From DATJZH01 sp035499215 (GTDB lineage: Bacteria > Actinomycetota > Actinomycetes > Streptosporangiales > Streptosporangiaceae): DNA of 14,808 nt. Below are positions 1 to 6,126 of the stretch, one piece after another. Each line of letters opens with the position of its first letter. The first letter of the stretch is position 1. The stretch spans positions 1-14,808 of the forward strand of contig DATJZH010000185.1 of the NCBI GenBank assembly GCA_035499215.1. Direction: 5' to 3'. Position numbers and translations under genes: made by a program. The notes under the pieces were generated by a model. The model saw only the letters and a list, made by a program, of their open reading frames with translations, was not told where the DNA came from and did not search any database.

Positions 1-130
1 GAAGTGCGAGCTGATGATCGACAGCAATGTCGAGGAGGCCCTGTCCGCACTGGACGAAGCGGCAGTCACGGCACCGGCAAGGGACGCACTCGCCGACCTC
101 GCGCTTGCCGCCACCGCCCGCCGCGACTGA
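1..130 (+). CDS. C-terminal end of a probable polyprenyl (geranylgeranyl) diphosphate synthase, partial
   Basis: The window opens inside a gene whose codons start at base 2 and whose TGA stop is at 128-130. The visible 42 residues (beginning KCELMIDSNVEEAL, ending AATARRD) form an Ala/Leu-rich helix with a small acidic part. This resembles the last helix of trans-isoprenyl diphosphate synthases of the IdsA/GrcC type, which condense isopentenyl diphosphate with allylic diphosphates. None of the diagnostic DDxxD motifs lies inside the window. The call therefore rests partly on position: in Mycobacterium the order idsA2, Rv2174, Rv2175c, pknL is known, and the next genes here are an Rv2175c-like protein and a PknL-like kinase. 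The mannosyltransferase gene found between them in mycobacteria is absent. The function is an inference from context plus a weak sequence resemblance. Confidence 0.5.
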   Translation, partial: KCELMIDSNVEEALSALDEAAVTAPARDALADLALAATARRD

Positions 131-205
131 CCGGCCGCCGCTACTGACCGGCCGCCGCGACTGACGGGCCGCCGCTGACCGGCCGCCGCTACTGACCGCG
201 GCCGG
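124..205. repeat. 17-bp tandem repeat, about 4-5 copies, overlapping the stop codon of the first gene
   Basis: Three consecutive 17-bp units of the form C(G/T)ACTGACCGGCCGCCG lie at 124-140, 141-157 and 158-174, the third with one change (C to G at 166). A fourth copy that has lost its first three bases is at 175-188, and a decaying fifth at 189-205. The TGA in the first unit is the stop codon of the upstream gene, and each unit repeats that TGA. The array sits between two convergent genes and contains the self-complementary CGGCCG core, so its RNA could fold in either direction. Confidence 0.85.
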
Positions 206-263
206 CCCGGCGCCGCGAGGGCCGCCGGGACGTGCGTCACCCCGGGCAGTCACCGCACCCGAT

Positions 264-638
264 TCAGAAGGCGAGCGCCTGAGCCCGTCTGTTCACCTCA
301 GTGCGCCGGTTCTCGGCAATTGCCTGGATCGGCGTACCGGGCAGGGTCTCGTCAGCGGTGAACAGCCAGCGCAGTGCCTCAGCGTCCTCGAAGCCGCAGT
401 CGAGCAGCAGCGTCAGCGTGCCGTGCAGGCCGCGGACGATCTGGTCACCGTCGAGGAATGCCCCCGGCACGCAGATCGTGCCGTCGGGCCGCTGGACCGC
501 GAGCAGCTTACGGTCGCGGAGCAATTGCCTGACCCGGCTCACCGGGAGCCCGAGCCGGTCAGCAACCTCGGAGAATGTCAGCCAGTCACCGACGATAGCG
601 TCGGCATGGGGGTCAATCTGTGCCACGTCTCCAAACAT
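264..638 (-). CDS. Rv2175c-like winged-helix DNA-binding protein
   Basis: This 124-residue protein matches the Mycobacterium tuberculosis Rv2175c family, a small DNA-binding protein known there as a substrate of the kinase PknL. A helix-turn-helix is visible at about residues 20-50 (WLTFSEVADRLGLPVSRVRQ, then a basic RDRKLLAVQRPDG wing). It is followed by the family's IVRGLHGTLTLLLDCGFEDAEALRWLF block and the characteristic C-terminal end EVNRRAQALAF. The ATG at 638-636 is the most upstream possible start because an in-frame TGA lies six bases before it. No good ribosome-binding site is visible. A PknL-like kinase gene lies 1.5 kb away, which supports the assignment. The N-terminal tail before Thr21 contains no Ser or Thr, unlike Rv2175c, whose Thr9 is the reported phosphorylation site. 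Its DNA targets are unknown from the sequence. Confidence 0.85.
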   Translation of the reverse strand: MFGDVAQIDPHADAIVGDWLTFSEVADRLGLPVSRVRQLLRDRKLLAVQRPDGTICVPGAFLDGDQIVRGLHGTLTLLLDCGFEDAEALRWLFTADETLPGTPIQAIAENRRTEVNRRAQALAF

Positions 639-707
639 CCCACATCAGGGCGGCAGCCAAACACCGGCCGAAACTCCAGGGATTCTTGCTGCGCGGCCCG
701 TCCGGTG

Positions 708-732
708 AGCCCGCAGCCGGGCTCCGCGGGCT
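708..732. terminator. Hairpin between the reductase and the Rv2175c-like gene, candidate terminator
   Basis: AGCCCGC at 708-714 and GCGGGCT at 726-732 form a perfect 7-bp stem with an 11-base loop. It lies about 58 bases past the stop of the minus-strand reductase gene and about 70 bases before the start of the Rv2175c-like gene. There is no T-tract, which is usual for actinobacterial terminators. The function is inferred from position. Confidence 0.35.
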
Positions 733-789
733 ACGTTGCGCGGTCATTCGCGGCCAGGACCGTGCGCAGGGCCACGGCCGCGCAAAACG

Positions 790-2025
790 TCAGACCAGGC
801 CGGCATCCCGTACCGGCAGCCGCGGATCAGCCAGCCGGGCGGCGTCCACCGGCAGCCCCGATTCGATTACCCGGCGGCCCTGGAGCAGGTCACGTGGCGA
901 GTCCACGGTCAGAATCGCCACCAGCCGGTGCCCGGCCAGCCAGCACACGGCCCACCGCTCATCCGCCGGGTCACCGCGCAGTGTCATGCGGTCCGCGGCG
1001 CCGTGGAAGCCGGCATACTGCACCGTTCTCCCGAACTGCTCCGACCAGAAATACGGAACGGGGTCATAGGTGTCAGCCCCGTCCAGCAGGTTGGCCGCCA
1101 GCACCGCGGGCGCACGGAGGGCGACATCCCAGTGCTCGAACCGCAGCCTGCGCCCGTAGCGCAGCGACCAGAAAGCGGCGCAGTCCCCTGCCGCGAAGAC
1201 GCCGGGCACCGATGTGCGCAGGCCCGCATCGACGACCACGCCATTGTCCAGCGTGATGCCGCTGCCATCGAGCCAGGCGACATCTGGCCGGACCCCGACC
1301 GCGGTGACGATCTCGTCGGCGGCCAGCCATTGTCCGCCTGCCAGCGCCAGCCCGCCCGGCTGCACTGAATCAACCAGCTGACCGAGCCGCAGCTCCACTC
1401 CCGCTGCGGCGTACCAGCCGGCGGTCAGCGCGCCGACCTGCGGCCCGAGCGCCGCGGCCAGCGGCGCGGCAGCGGCCTCCAGCACAGTCACCCGGCTGCC
1501 CCTGGCCGCCGCGGCGGTCGCCAGCTCGGCGCCGATCCAGCCGGCTCCGGCTATCGCCAGCCGCAGGCGGGGCCTCAGCAGCTCCCGGAGCGCGAGCGCG
1601 TCGTCGAGTGTGCGCAGGAACCGCTGCCTGCCAGGGCCAGGCAGGGCAACCGGGCGCGCGCCGGTCGCCAGCGCCAGCCGGTCGAAGCGGTACTCGCCCT
1701 TATCGGTGCGCAGCACGCCGTCAGACAGCCCGGTGGCGGTCTCGCCAAGGCGCAACCGCACCCCGAGCGAGCTCAGGTCCGTGCGCAACGTGGTGTCGTC
1801 CAGCTCGCCGGCCAGGAATTTCTTGGACAGCGGCGGCCGGTCGTACGGGAGCCTGGCCTCGGCGCCGATCATGGTGACTGTCCCCGGGTATCCCCTGACG
1901 CGCAGCTCCTCGACCGTGCGGAGCCCGGCTAGCCCGCCGCCCACCACGACGATCCGCTGCGGGCTGGCGGGCGAGCCTTCCGGACCCGCCGAGCTGACCG
2001 GGCCGACAGATCCTGGCTGCCTCAC
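790..2025 (-). CDS. FAD-dependent NAD(P)H:ferredoxin-reductase-like oxidoreductase
   Basis: This 411-residue enzyme is a two-dinucleotide-fold flavoprotein of the putidaredoxin/rhodocoxin reductase (BphA4/AIF-like) type. Such enzymes pass electrons from NAD(P)H through FAD to a ferredoxin that serves P450s or oxygenases. The FAD-binding GGGLAG is at residues 29-34, the family's DRPPLSK at 62-68, the NAD-binding GAGWIGAE at 160-167, the second FAD-contact motif VFAAGDCA at 276-283, and the C-terminal YFWSEQFGRTVQYAG starts at about 325. The start is a GTG at 2025-2023 with GGAG seven bases upstream. It leaves a 23-residue Gly/Pro/Ser-rich extension before the first beta strand. No ferredoxin or P450 gene is nearby, so the partner is unknown. 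The gene is divergent from the kinase gene; a possible -10 box TAGCCT lies at 2069-2064 on the minus strand. Confidence 0.88.
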   Translation of the reverse strand: MRQPGSVGPVSSAGPEGSPASPQRIVVVGGGLAGLRTVEELRVRGYPGTVTMIGAEARLPYDRPPLSKKFLAGELDDTTLRTDLSSLGVRLRLGETATGLSDGVLRTDKGEYRFDRLALATGARPVALPGPGRQRFLRTLDDALALRELLRPRLRLAIAGAGWIGAELATAAAARGSRVTVLEAAAAPLAAALGPQVGALTAGWYAAAGVELRLGQLVDSVQPGGLALAGGQWLAADEIVTAVGVRPDVAWLDGSGITLDNGVVVDAGLRTSVPGVFAAGDCAAFWSLRYGRRLRFEHWDVALRAPAVLAANLLDGADTYDPVPYFWSEQFGRTVQYAGFHGAADRMTLRGDPADERWAVCWLAGHRLVAILTVDSPRDLLQGRRVIESGLPVDAARLADPRLPVRDAGLV

Positions 2026-2126
2026 CGCTTCACTCCATTCCGCCAGCCGATGCTCGCGCCGACAGGCTAACGGTCACCGCGGCGGAGCCCTGAGAATTAG
2101 CGGGGCACGCACAGCTTGACGCGCCC

Positions 2127-2142
2127 TACACTGCTCCCGATG
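2127..2142 (+). promoter_or_regulatory. -10 box placed for leaderless transcription of the kinase gene
   Basis: TACACT at 2127-2132 fits the actinobacterial TANNNT consensus and is followed by exactly seven bases before the ATG at 2140. The expected transcription start is the A of that ATG, so the message would have no 5' leader. No Shine-Dalgarno sequence precedes this ATG, which agrees with a leaderless start. No convincing -35 box is seen. Confidence 0.6.
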
Positions 2143-4197
2143 GATACGACCCTCTCGCCGCCCGCCGGGCAGCTGCTGGATGGCCGCTACCTGGTGGAAG
2201 GGCAGCTTGCGCGAGGCGGGATGGCGACGGTCTACCTCGCCACTGACACCCGGCTGGACCGCACGGTAGCCGTCAAGATCGCCCATCCCGAGCTGGCGGT
2301 CGACGAGGAGTTCGTCGGCAGGTTCATCGGTGAGGCCCGGTCGGCAGCACGGCTGTCCAGCCCGCATGTCGTCGCCGTTTATGACCAGGGCTCAGCGGGC
2401 CCGCTGCACTACCTGGTCATGGAGTACGTGCGCGGGCGGACGCTGCGCGAGCTGCTGAACCAGCGGGGCAGGCTGAGCCCGCCGGAGGCGCTCGAGATCA
2501 TCGACGGAGTCCTCTCGGGGCTGGCCGTGGCACACGAGTCGGGGATAGCGCACCGCGACATGAAGCCGGAGAACGTCCTGCTGACCAGGACCAATGTGGT
2601 GAAGGTGGCCGACTTCGGACTCGCCAGGGCAGCGGCCGCGACCGGCCATACGAAGTACGGCATGATCATCGGCACGGCCGCGTACCTCGCGCCCGAGCAG
2701 GTGTCCGCCAGCACCTCGGACGCCAGGTCAGACGTGTACGCGGTCGGCATCATGCTGTTCGAGATGCTGACCGGCCGTCAGCCGCACACCGGGGATACCC
2801 CGCTCGCGGTGGCATACCAGCACGTCAACGACGCGGTCCCGGCGCCGTCCCGGCTGGTGCCGGGACTGCCTGGCGTCCTGGACGCCCTGGTGGCAATGGC
2901 CACGAGCAGGAACCCGGACCTTCGGCCTGCCGACGCGGGACAATTCCTGGCGGCGGTGACCGCCGTCCGGCGCGGGACGCCCATCCCGGCGGTGCTGCCC
3001 GGCCGGCCCACGGCCGCGGCCTACGACCGCCCCTGGCAGCCCGCCGGCAGTTCAGCCGCAGGGCAGGCCATGACCGGGCTTGCCGCACTGGGTTTCGGGC
3101 CACCGGGCCCCGGCGCGGACGGCGCGCCGGGCGAGACGGCCCAGCTGCGGCCCGGCAGCGGCGAGATGCCCGCGGCCGATGTCCGCGGTGACAGTCACCG
3201 GGGCGCGAACCACACGCTGATCGCCGCGACCGGAGAATCCTGGCCGGGCTACGGCGACGATCGCCACAGCCTCGCCGACGCCGATCGTGGCTACGGGCGT
3301 CACTACGAGCCTGCGCTGCAGCGATGGCTGTTCAGCAGGCGGCTGCTCGCTGCGGGCCTGGTGGTCGTGCTCGTGCTGGTCGCCTGGCTGGGCATCGGCT
3401 GGGTCGTCAACGGGCAGTACCGCATGGTTCCCCGCGTCGCCGGGATGACCGCCCGCGTCGGCCGCACTGACCTGCGGAACGACGGCTTCGCCGTGCGCAT
3501 GGGCAGCGGTGAGCACAATTCTGTGCCCGTAGGCGTAGTGATCCGCACCCGGCCGGCTGCCGGATCACGAGTCAGGCACGGGAGCACGATCACCATCGTC
3601 AGCTCGCTCGGGCCGGCCTTCGCCCAGGTCCCGCCCGTCACCGGCATATCGCTGGCCAGCGCTGAGGCTGCGCTCAGGCAGGCTGGCCTCACCTGGGTGA
3701 CGACCGCCCCGGCGACGTCGACCACCATCGCGGCAGGAACCGTCATCAGCACCAGCCCCGTCGCCGGGACCCGCTGGCCGAAGGATAGGCCGGTGACCGT
3801 TACCGCCAGCGCCGGCCCGCCGCTGCCCAATTTCGCCGGGGAGCAGCTGCAGGCGGTCCAGGCGGCAGCCCAGGCTGGCGGATACACGATCAACCCGGTG
3901 CAGGACGCCCAGGGCACCCAGCCGCAGGGGACTGTCGTCCGGCAGTCACCCGCGCCGGGCACGGCGATCAGCCCGCACGAAGTTGTCACGGTCCATGTCT
4001 CCCCCGGACCCCCGCCGGTGCAGGTCCCGAACGTCGATGGCATGAGGGCGGCGCGGGCCGTCGCAGTGCTGCAGAACGCCGGTTTCAAGGTGCGGGTCAA
4101 TGAGGGCCTGGGCAGCCGGGTCCGGGGCTACTCCCCGAGCGGGCCGCAGCCGGCCGGCAGCACGATCACCATCAACGTCGGCTTCACCTTCCCGTAA
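2140..4197 (+). CDS. pknL: PknL-like transmembrane Ser/Thr protein kinase with four PASTA domains
   Basis: This 685-residue receptor kinase has a complete catalytic domain at about residues 17-280. It shows a Gly-rich loop (ARGGMATVY, 24-32), the ATP-binding Lys46 in VAVK, the catalytic HRDMKPEN (138-145, Asp140), DFG at 158-160 and APE at 184-186, with several Thr between the last two as possible autophosphorylation sites. A Pro/Gly-rich linker leads to a single membrane span at about 402-423. Four PASTA repeats follow outside the cell (about 427-493, 496-560, 562-626 and 628-685). PASTA domains bind muropeptides or lipid II in PknB/Stk kinases, so cell-wall sensing is likely. The start chosen is the ATG at 2140, which is leaderless; a TTG at 2116 is less likely. 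M. tuberculosis PknL lacks PASTA repeats, so assignment to PknL rather than PknB rests on its neighbours. No FtsW, PBP or phosphatase genes flank it. Confidence 0.9.
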   Translation: MDTTLSPPAGQLLDGRYLVEGQLARGGMATVYLATDTRLDRTVAVKIAHPELAVDEEFVGRFIGEARSAARLSSPHVVAVYDQGSAGPLHYLVMEYVRGRTLRELLNQRGRLSPPEALEIIDGVLSGLAVAHESGIAHRDMKPENVLLTRTNVVKVADFGLARAAAATGHTKYGMIIGTAAYLAPEQVSASTSDARSDVYAVGIMLFEMLTGRQPHTGDTPLAVAYQHVNDAVPAPSRLVPGLPGVLDALVAMATSRNPDLRPADAGQFLAAVTAVRRGTPIPAVLPGRPTAAAYDRPWQPAGSSAAGQAMTGLAALGFGPPGPGADGAPGETAQLRPGSGEMPAADVRGDSHRGANHTLIAATGESWPGYGDDRHSLADADRGYGRHYEPALQRWLFSRRLLAAGLVVVLVLVAWLGIGWVVNGQYRMVPRVAGMTARVGRTDLRNDGFAVRMGSGEHNSVPVGVVIRTRPAAGSRVRHGSTITIVSSLGPAFAQVPPVTGISLASAEAALRQAGLTWVTTAPATSTTIAAGTVISTSPVAGTRWPKDRPVTVTASAGPPLPNFAGEQLQAVQAAAQAGGYTINPVQDAQGTQPQGTVVRQSPAPGTAISPHEVVTVHVSPGPPPVQVPNVDGMRAARAVAVLQNAGFKVRVNEGLGSRVRGYSPSGPQPAGSTITINVGFTFP

Positions 4198-4200
4198 CCA

Positions 4201-4224
4201 CGCCGGCCTGGAGCCAGCCGGGCG
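4201..4224 (+). terminator. Imperfect hairpin just after the kinase stop codon
   Basis: Starting four bases after the TAA, bases 4201-4210 can pair with 4215-4224 around a GAGC loop, with one bulged base on each arm (4207 and 4222). This gives nine pairs. Position suggests the kinase transcript ends here, but there is no T-tract. Confidence 0.4.
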
Positions 4225-4234
4225 TTCTGCGTCA

Positions 4235-4289
4235 GAGGGGCGGGCCGTCGCCAGGGTCCGCTGCCGCATGTCCGGCTGTACCGCCCCTC
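4235..4289. repeat. 9-bp perfect inverted repeat in the kinase/DAHP synthase gap
   Basis: GAGGGGCGG at 4235-4243 and CCGCCCCTC at 4281-4289 are exact reverse complements separated by 37 bases. The RNA could form a long hairpin. It may be a second terminator or an operator. In DNA this GC-rich, a 9-bp match can arise by chance. Confidence 0.4.
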
Positions 4290-4410
4290 CTGCACTCGCG
4301 CGCCGCAGCCGCGACCCGTGGTCCTGATCCCTGCGGGTGCAGCCATCTTGCCACCCCACCACCGGCAGCCAGCCTCGGGCCACCGGCAGCGGAGGCCGAC
4401 ACGGGTGCGC

Positions 4411-4423
4411 TAAGCTACCCGCG
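4411..4423 (+). promoter_or_regulatory. -10 box of the DAHP synthase leader transcript
   Basis: TAAGCT at 4411-4416 fits TANNNT and is followed by six bases (ACCCGC) before the GTG at 4423. Transcription would begin at about G4423, making the leader peptide leaderless. No recognisable -35 hexamer is present at 4388-4393. The promoter is inferred from the box and its spacing, which match the kinase promoter in this same window. Confidence 0.6.
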
Positions 4424-4497
4424 TGCGTCGCGCTTACCGGTTCTTTTATGGCCACCGGCCCGGCCCTGGGACGGTCGCCCCCCAGACTCTGCACTGA
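4423..4497 (+). CDS. Phe/Tyr-rich leader peptide of the DAHP synthase attenuator
   Basis: A 24-codon open frame starts with GTG at 4423 and stops with TGA at 4495-4497. It reads MRRAYRFFYGHRPGPG followed by TVAPQTLH. Four of residues 5-9 are aromatic (Tyr5, Phe7, Phe8, Tyr9), encoded TAC, TTC, TTT and TAT. TTT and TAT are rarely used codons in this GC-rich DNA. The stop codon lies 17 bases before a strong terminator hairpin, and the DAHP synthase gene follows. The design matches known amino-acid leader peptides such as PheL of enteric bacteria: scarcity of charged tRNA-Phe or tRNA-Tyr would stall the ribosome at bases 4435-4449 and favour read-through. The reading frame, aromatic cluster and hairpin are seen directly; translation and the sensing role are inferred. 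Confidence 0.7.
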   Translation: MRRAYRFFYGHRPGPGTVAPQTLH

Positions 4498-4528
4498 CGC
4501 GCCGACCGCGAATGAAAGCCCCGGGCCG
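4456..4528 (+). promoter_or_regulatory. Candidate antiterminator pairing in the leader RNA
   Basis: The 5' arm of the terminator can pair instead with sequence inside the leader peptide frame, just after the aromatic codons. GGCCCTGGG at 4462-4470 pairs with 4519-4527 (8 of 9 positions, one U/C mismatch). Alternatively CGGCCCGG at 4456-4463 pairs perfectly with 4521-4528. A ribosome stalled on the Phe/Tyr codons would leave 4462-4470 free. A weaker hairpin 4466-4470 with 4481-4485 (CTGGG/CCCAG) could sequester the same segment when there is no stall. The folding order is inferred. Confidence 0.5.
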
Positions 4529-4548
4529 AGGCGGCCCGGGGCTTTCGT
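4512..4548 (+). terminator. Attenuator terminator before the DAHP synthase gene
   Basis: GAAAGCCCCGGGCC at 4514-4527 and GGCCCGGGGCTTTC at 4533-4546 form a perfect 14-bp stem with the five-base loop GAGGC. A G/U and an A/U pair can extend it to 4512-4548. It is the strongest hairpin in the window. There is no T-tract after it, as is common in actinobacteria. It ends 12 bases before the Shine-Dalgarno of the synthase gene, so it can only act on that gene. Confidence 0.85.
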
Positions 4549-4572
4549 CATGATGAAGGCAAGGAGGACCAG

Positions 4573-5616
4573 ATGGTGATCGTGATGGCCCCTGAGGCTA
4601 CCCAAGGCGATATCGACGGGATCGTTGACCTGGTGCGGGAGGCCGGCGGTGCGGCTTTTGTGAGCCGCGGGGTGTCTCGCACCATCATCGGACTCGTCGG
4701 CGATATCGACCAGTTCGGCGCGCTCAATCTGCGCAGCCGGGCCGGAGTCATCGACGTGGTCCGCATTTCGGTGCCGTACAAGCTGGTCAGCAGGGAGCAT
4801 CACCCCAGCAGATCGGTGATCAGGGTCGGCGGAGTGGCGATCGGCCCGGACACCGTCACCATCGTCGCCGGACCGTGCACGGTGGAGACGCCTGCGCAGA
4901 CCGTGGCGGCCGCCCGGATGGCCCAGGCCGCCGGGGCTGCGATGCTGCGCGGCGGCGCGTTCAAGCCCCGGACCTCGCCGTACGCGTTCCAGGGTCTCGG
5001 CGAGACCGGCCTGAAAATCCTCGCCGAGGTGCGGGCGGAGACCGGGCTGCCCGTGGTCACCGAGGTGATCGACCCGGCGAGCATCGACCTGGTCTGCTCC
5101 TACGCCGACATGCTTCAGGTGGGCACCCGGAGCATGCAGAACTTCGCTCTGCTGCAGGCAGTGGGCTCGGCGGGCAAGCCGGTGCTGCTGAAGCGGGGCA
5201 TGAACGCGACGATCGAGGAGTGGCTGATGGCGGCGGAGTACATCGCGCAGCGCGGCAACCTCGACATCGTGCTCTGCGAGCGCGGGATCCGTACCTTCGA
5301 GACCGCAACACGCAACACCCTCGACATCAGTGCCGTCCCTGTCGCGCAGCGGCTGTCGCATCTGCCGGTCATCGTCGATCCGTCTCACTCAGGCGGCCGC
5401 CGGGATCTTGTCCTGCCGCTGAGCCGCGCCGCGATCGCGGTGGGCGCCGACGGAATCATCGTTGACGTCCACCCGCAGCCGGACAGGGCTCTGTGCGATG
5501 GCGACCAGGCGCTGACCGATGAGGAAGTTCGCGAGCTCGCGAGCATGGCCGCTGCCTTGTCGGCGGCTGTCGGCCGGTCGCTCACTCCCGCACCACGCCC
5601 GGTGACCGTAGCCTGA
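4573..5616 (+). CDS. aroF: Type I-beta DAHP synthase (3-deoxy-7-phosphoheptulonate synthase)
   Basis: This 347-residue enzyme condenses phosphoenolpyruvate with erythrose 4-phosphate, the first step of the shikimate pathway. Residues 1 to about 70 form the ferredoxin-like regulatory domain of the Thermotoga-type enzymes, which mediates feedback by Tyr/Phe in that family. The barrel follows with metal-ligand Cys102 in AGPCTVE, substrate-binding KPRTSPYAFQG from 131, LLKRGMNAT at about 215-223, His272 in DPSHSGG, and DVHPQPDRALCDG from 298 with Asp309. The usual Glu metal ligand before VHP is Asp298 here. The ATG at 4573 is preceded by AAGGAGG at 4561-4567, a near-perfect Shine-Dalgarno five bases away. 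Expression appears to be controlled by the leader peptide and terminator just upstream. The PPOX-fold gene starts 44 bases later and may be co-transcribed. Confidence 0.95.
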   Translation: MVIVMAPEATQGDIDGIVDLVREAGGAAFVSRGVSRTIIGLVGDIDQFGALNLRSRAGVIDVVRISVPYKLVSREHHPSRSVIRVGGVAIGPDTVTIVAGPCTVETPAQTVAAARMAQAAGAAMLRGGAFKPRTSPYAFQGLGETGLKILAEVRAETGLPVVTEVIDPASIDLVCSYADMLQVGTRSMQNFALLQAVGSAGKPVLLKRGMNATIEEWLMAAEYIAQRGNLDIVLCERGIRTFETATRNTLDISAVPVAQRLSHLPVIVDPSHSGGRRDLVLPLSRAAIAVGADGIIVDVHPQPDRALCDGDQALTDEEVRELASMAAALSAAVGRSLTPAPRPVTVA

Positions 5617-5660
5617 GCACCGGCGATGGCACGGACCGGACCGCCGGCGGGCTGAGCGGC

Positions 5661-6080
5661 ATGGATATCACCGTAGAGGATGCGCGGCGGCGGCTGCGCG
5701 AGGCCAGGGTGGCCCGGCTCGCCACGGTGGCCAGCAGCGGCCGCCCGCACATCGTCCCGGTCACTTTTGCCGTCGCCAGGGAGCACATCTACAGCGCCGT
5801 CGACGCCAAGCCGAAGAGGACAGGTGACCTGCAGCGGCTGCGCAATATCCGCGCCAACCCCATGGTCGCCGTGCTGGCCGACCACTATGACGACGACTGG
5901 GCGGCGCTGTGGTGGGTGCGTGCCGACGGCAGCGCCGTCATCGTGACCGATCCCGGTGAGCTGGCCGGCCCGATCGCCCTGCTGGCCAGGCGTTACCCGC
6001 AGTACCGCCAGGCCCGGCCGTCCGGGCCGGTGATCTCGGTCCGGGTCGAGCGCTGGACTGGCTGGGCAGCCTCTGGCTGA
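5661..6080 (+). CDS. PPOX-class F420-dependent oxidoreductase, Rv0121 family
   Basis: This 139-residue protein has the split-barrel fold of the pyridoxamine-oxidase-like superfamily. The opening helix (VEDARRRLREARVARLATV) is followed by GRPHIVPVTFAV and the stretch containing VDAKPKRTGDLQRLRNI. The block MVAVLADHYDDDWAALWWVR at about 71-90 is typical of the Rv0121c-type family thought to use the deazaflavin F420. Its natural substrate is not known. The ATG at 5661 is used; upstream purine-rich sequence is weak. It follows the DAHP synthase by 44 bases in the same direction and ends facing an LLM-type oxidoreductase, so two putative F420 enzymes end 47 bases apart. Confidence 0.85.
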   Translation: MDITVEDARRRLREARVARLATVASSGRPHIVPVTFAVAREHIYSAVDAKPKRTGDLQRLRNIRANPMVAVLADHYDDDWAALWWVRADGSAVIVTDPGELAGPIALLARRYPQYRQARPSGPVISVRVERWTGWAASG

Positions 6081-6099
6081 GGCTGCGCCGCGATCACCG

Positions 6100-6125
6100 C
6101 GCCGCGGGAGTCAGTGCGCGCGGCG
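6100..6125. terminator. Hairpin between convergent oxidoreductase genes
   Basis: CGCCGCG at 6100-6106 pairs with CGCGGCG at 6119-6125 around a 12-base loop. It fills the 46-base gap between the stops of the PPOX-fold gene and the LLM-class gene, so it could end transcripts from both sides. There is no T-tract. Confidence 0.35.
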
Positions 6126-6126
6126 A

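Noticed and set aside
124..205. CRISPR array
   Set aside because: The units are contiguous 17-bp copies without spacers.
423..1256. Plus-strand open frame over the Rv2175c-like and reductase genes
   Set aside because: It is Pro/Arg-rich, without motifs, and opposite two genes with strong family matches.
2116..2139. TTG start for the kinase
   Set aside because: It lies upstream of and across the predicted -10 box, with no ribosome-binding site; the ATG at 2140 fits a leaderless start.
3946..5388. Long minus-strand open frame across the kinase end, the gap and the DAHP synthase
   Set aside because: It spans two unrelated plus-strand genes and the attenuator, has no recognisable domain, and its composition is typical of an antisense frame.
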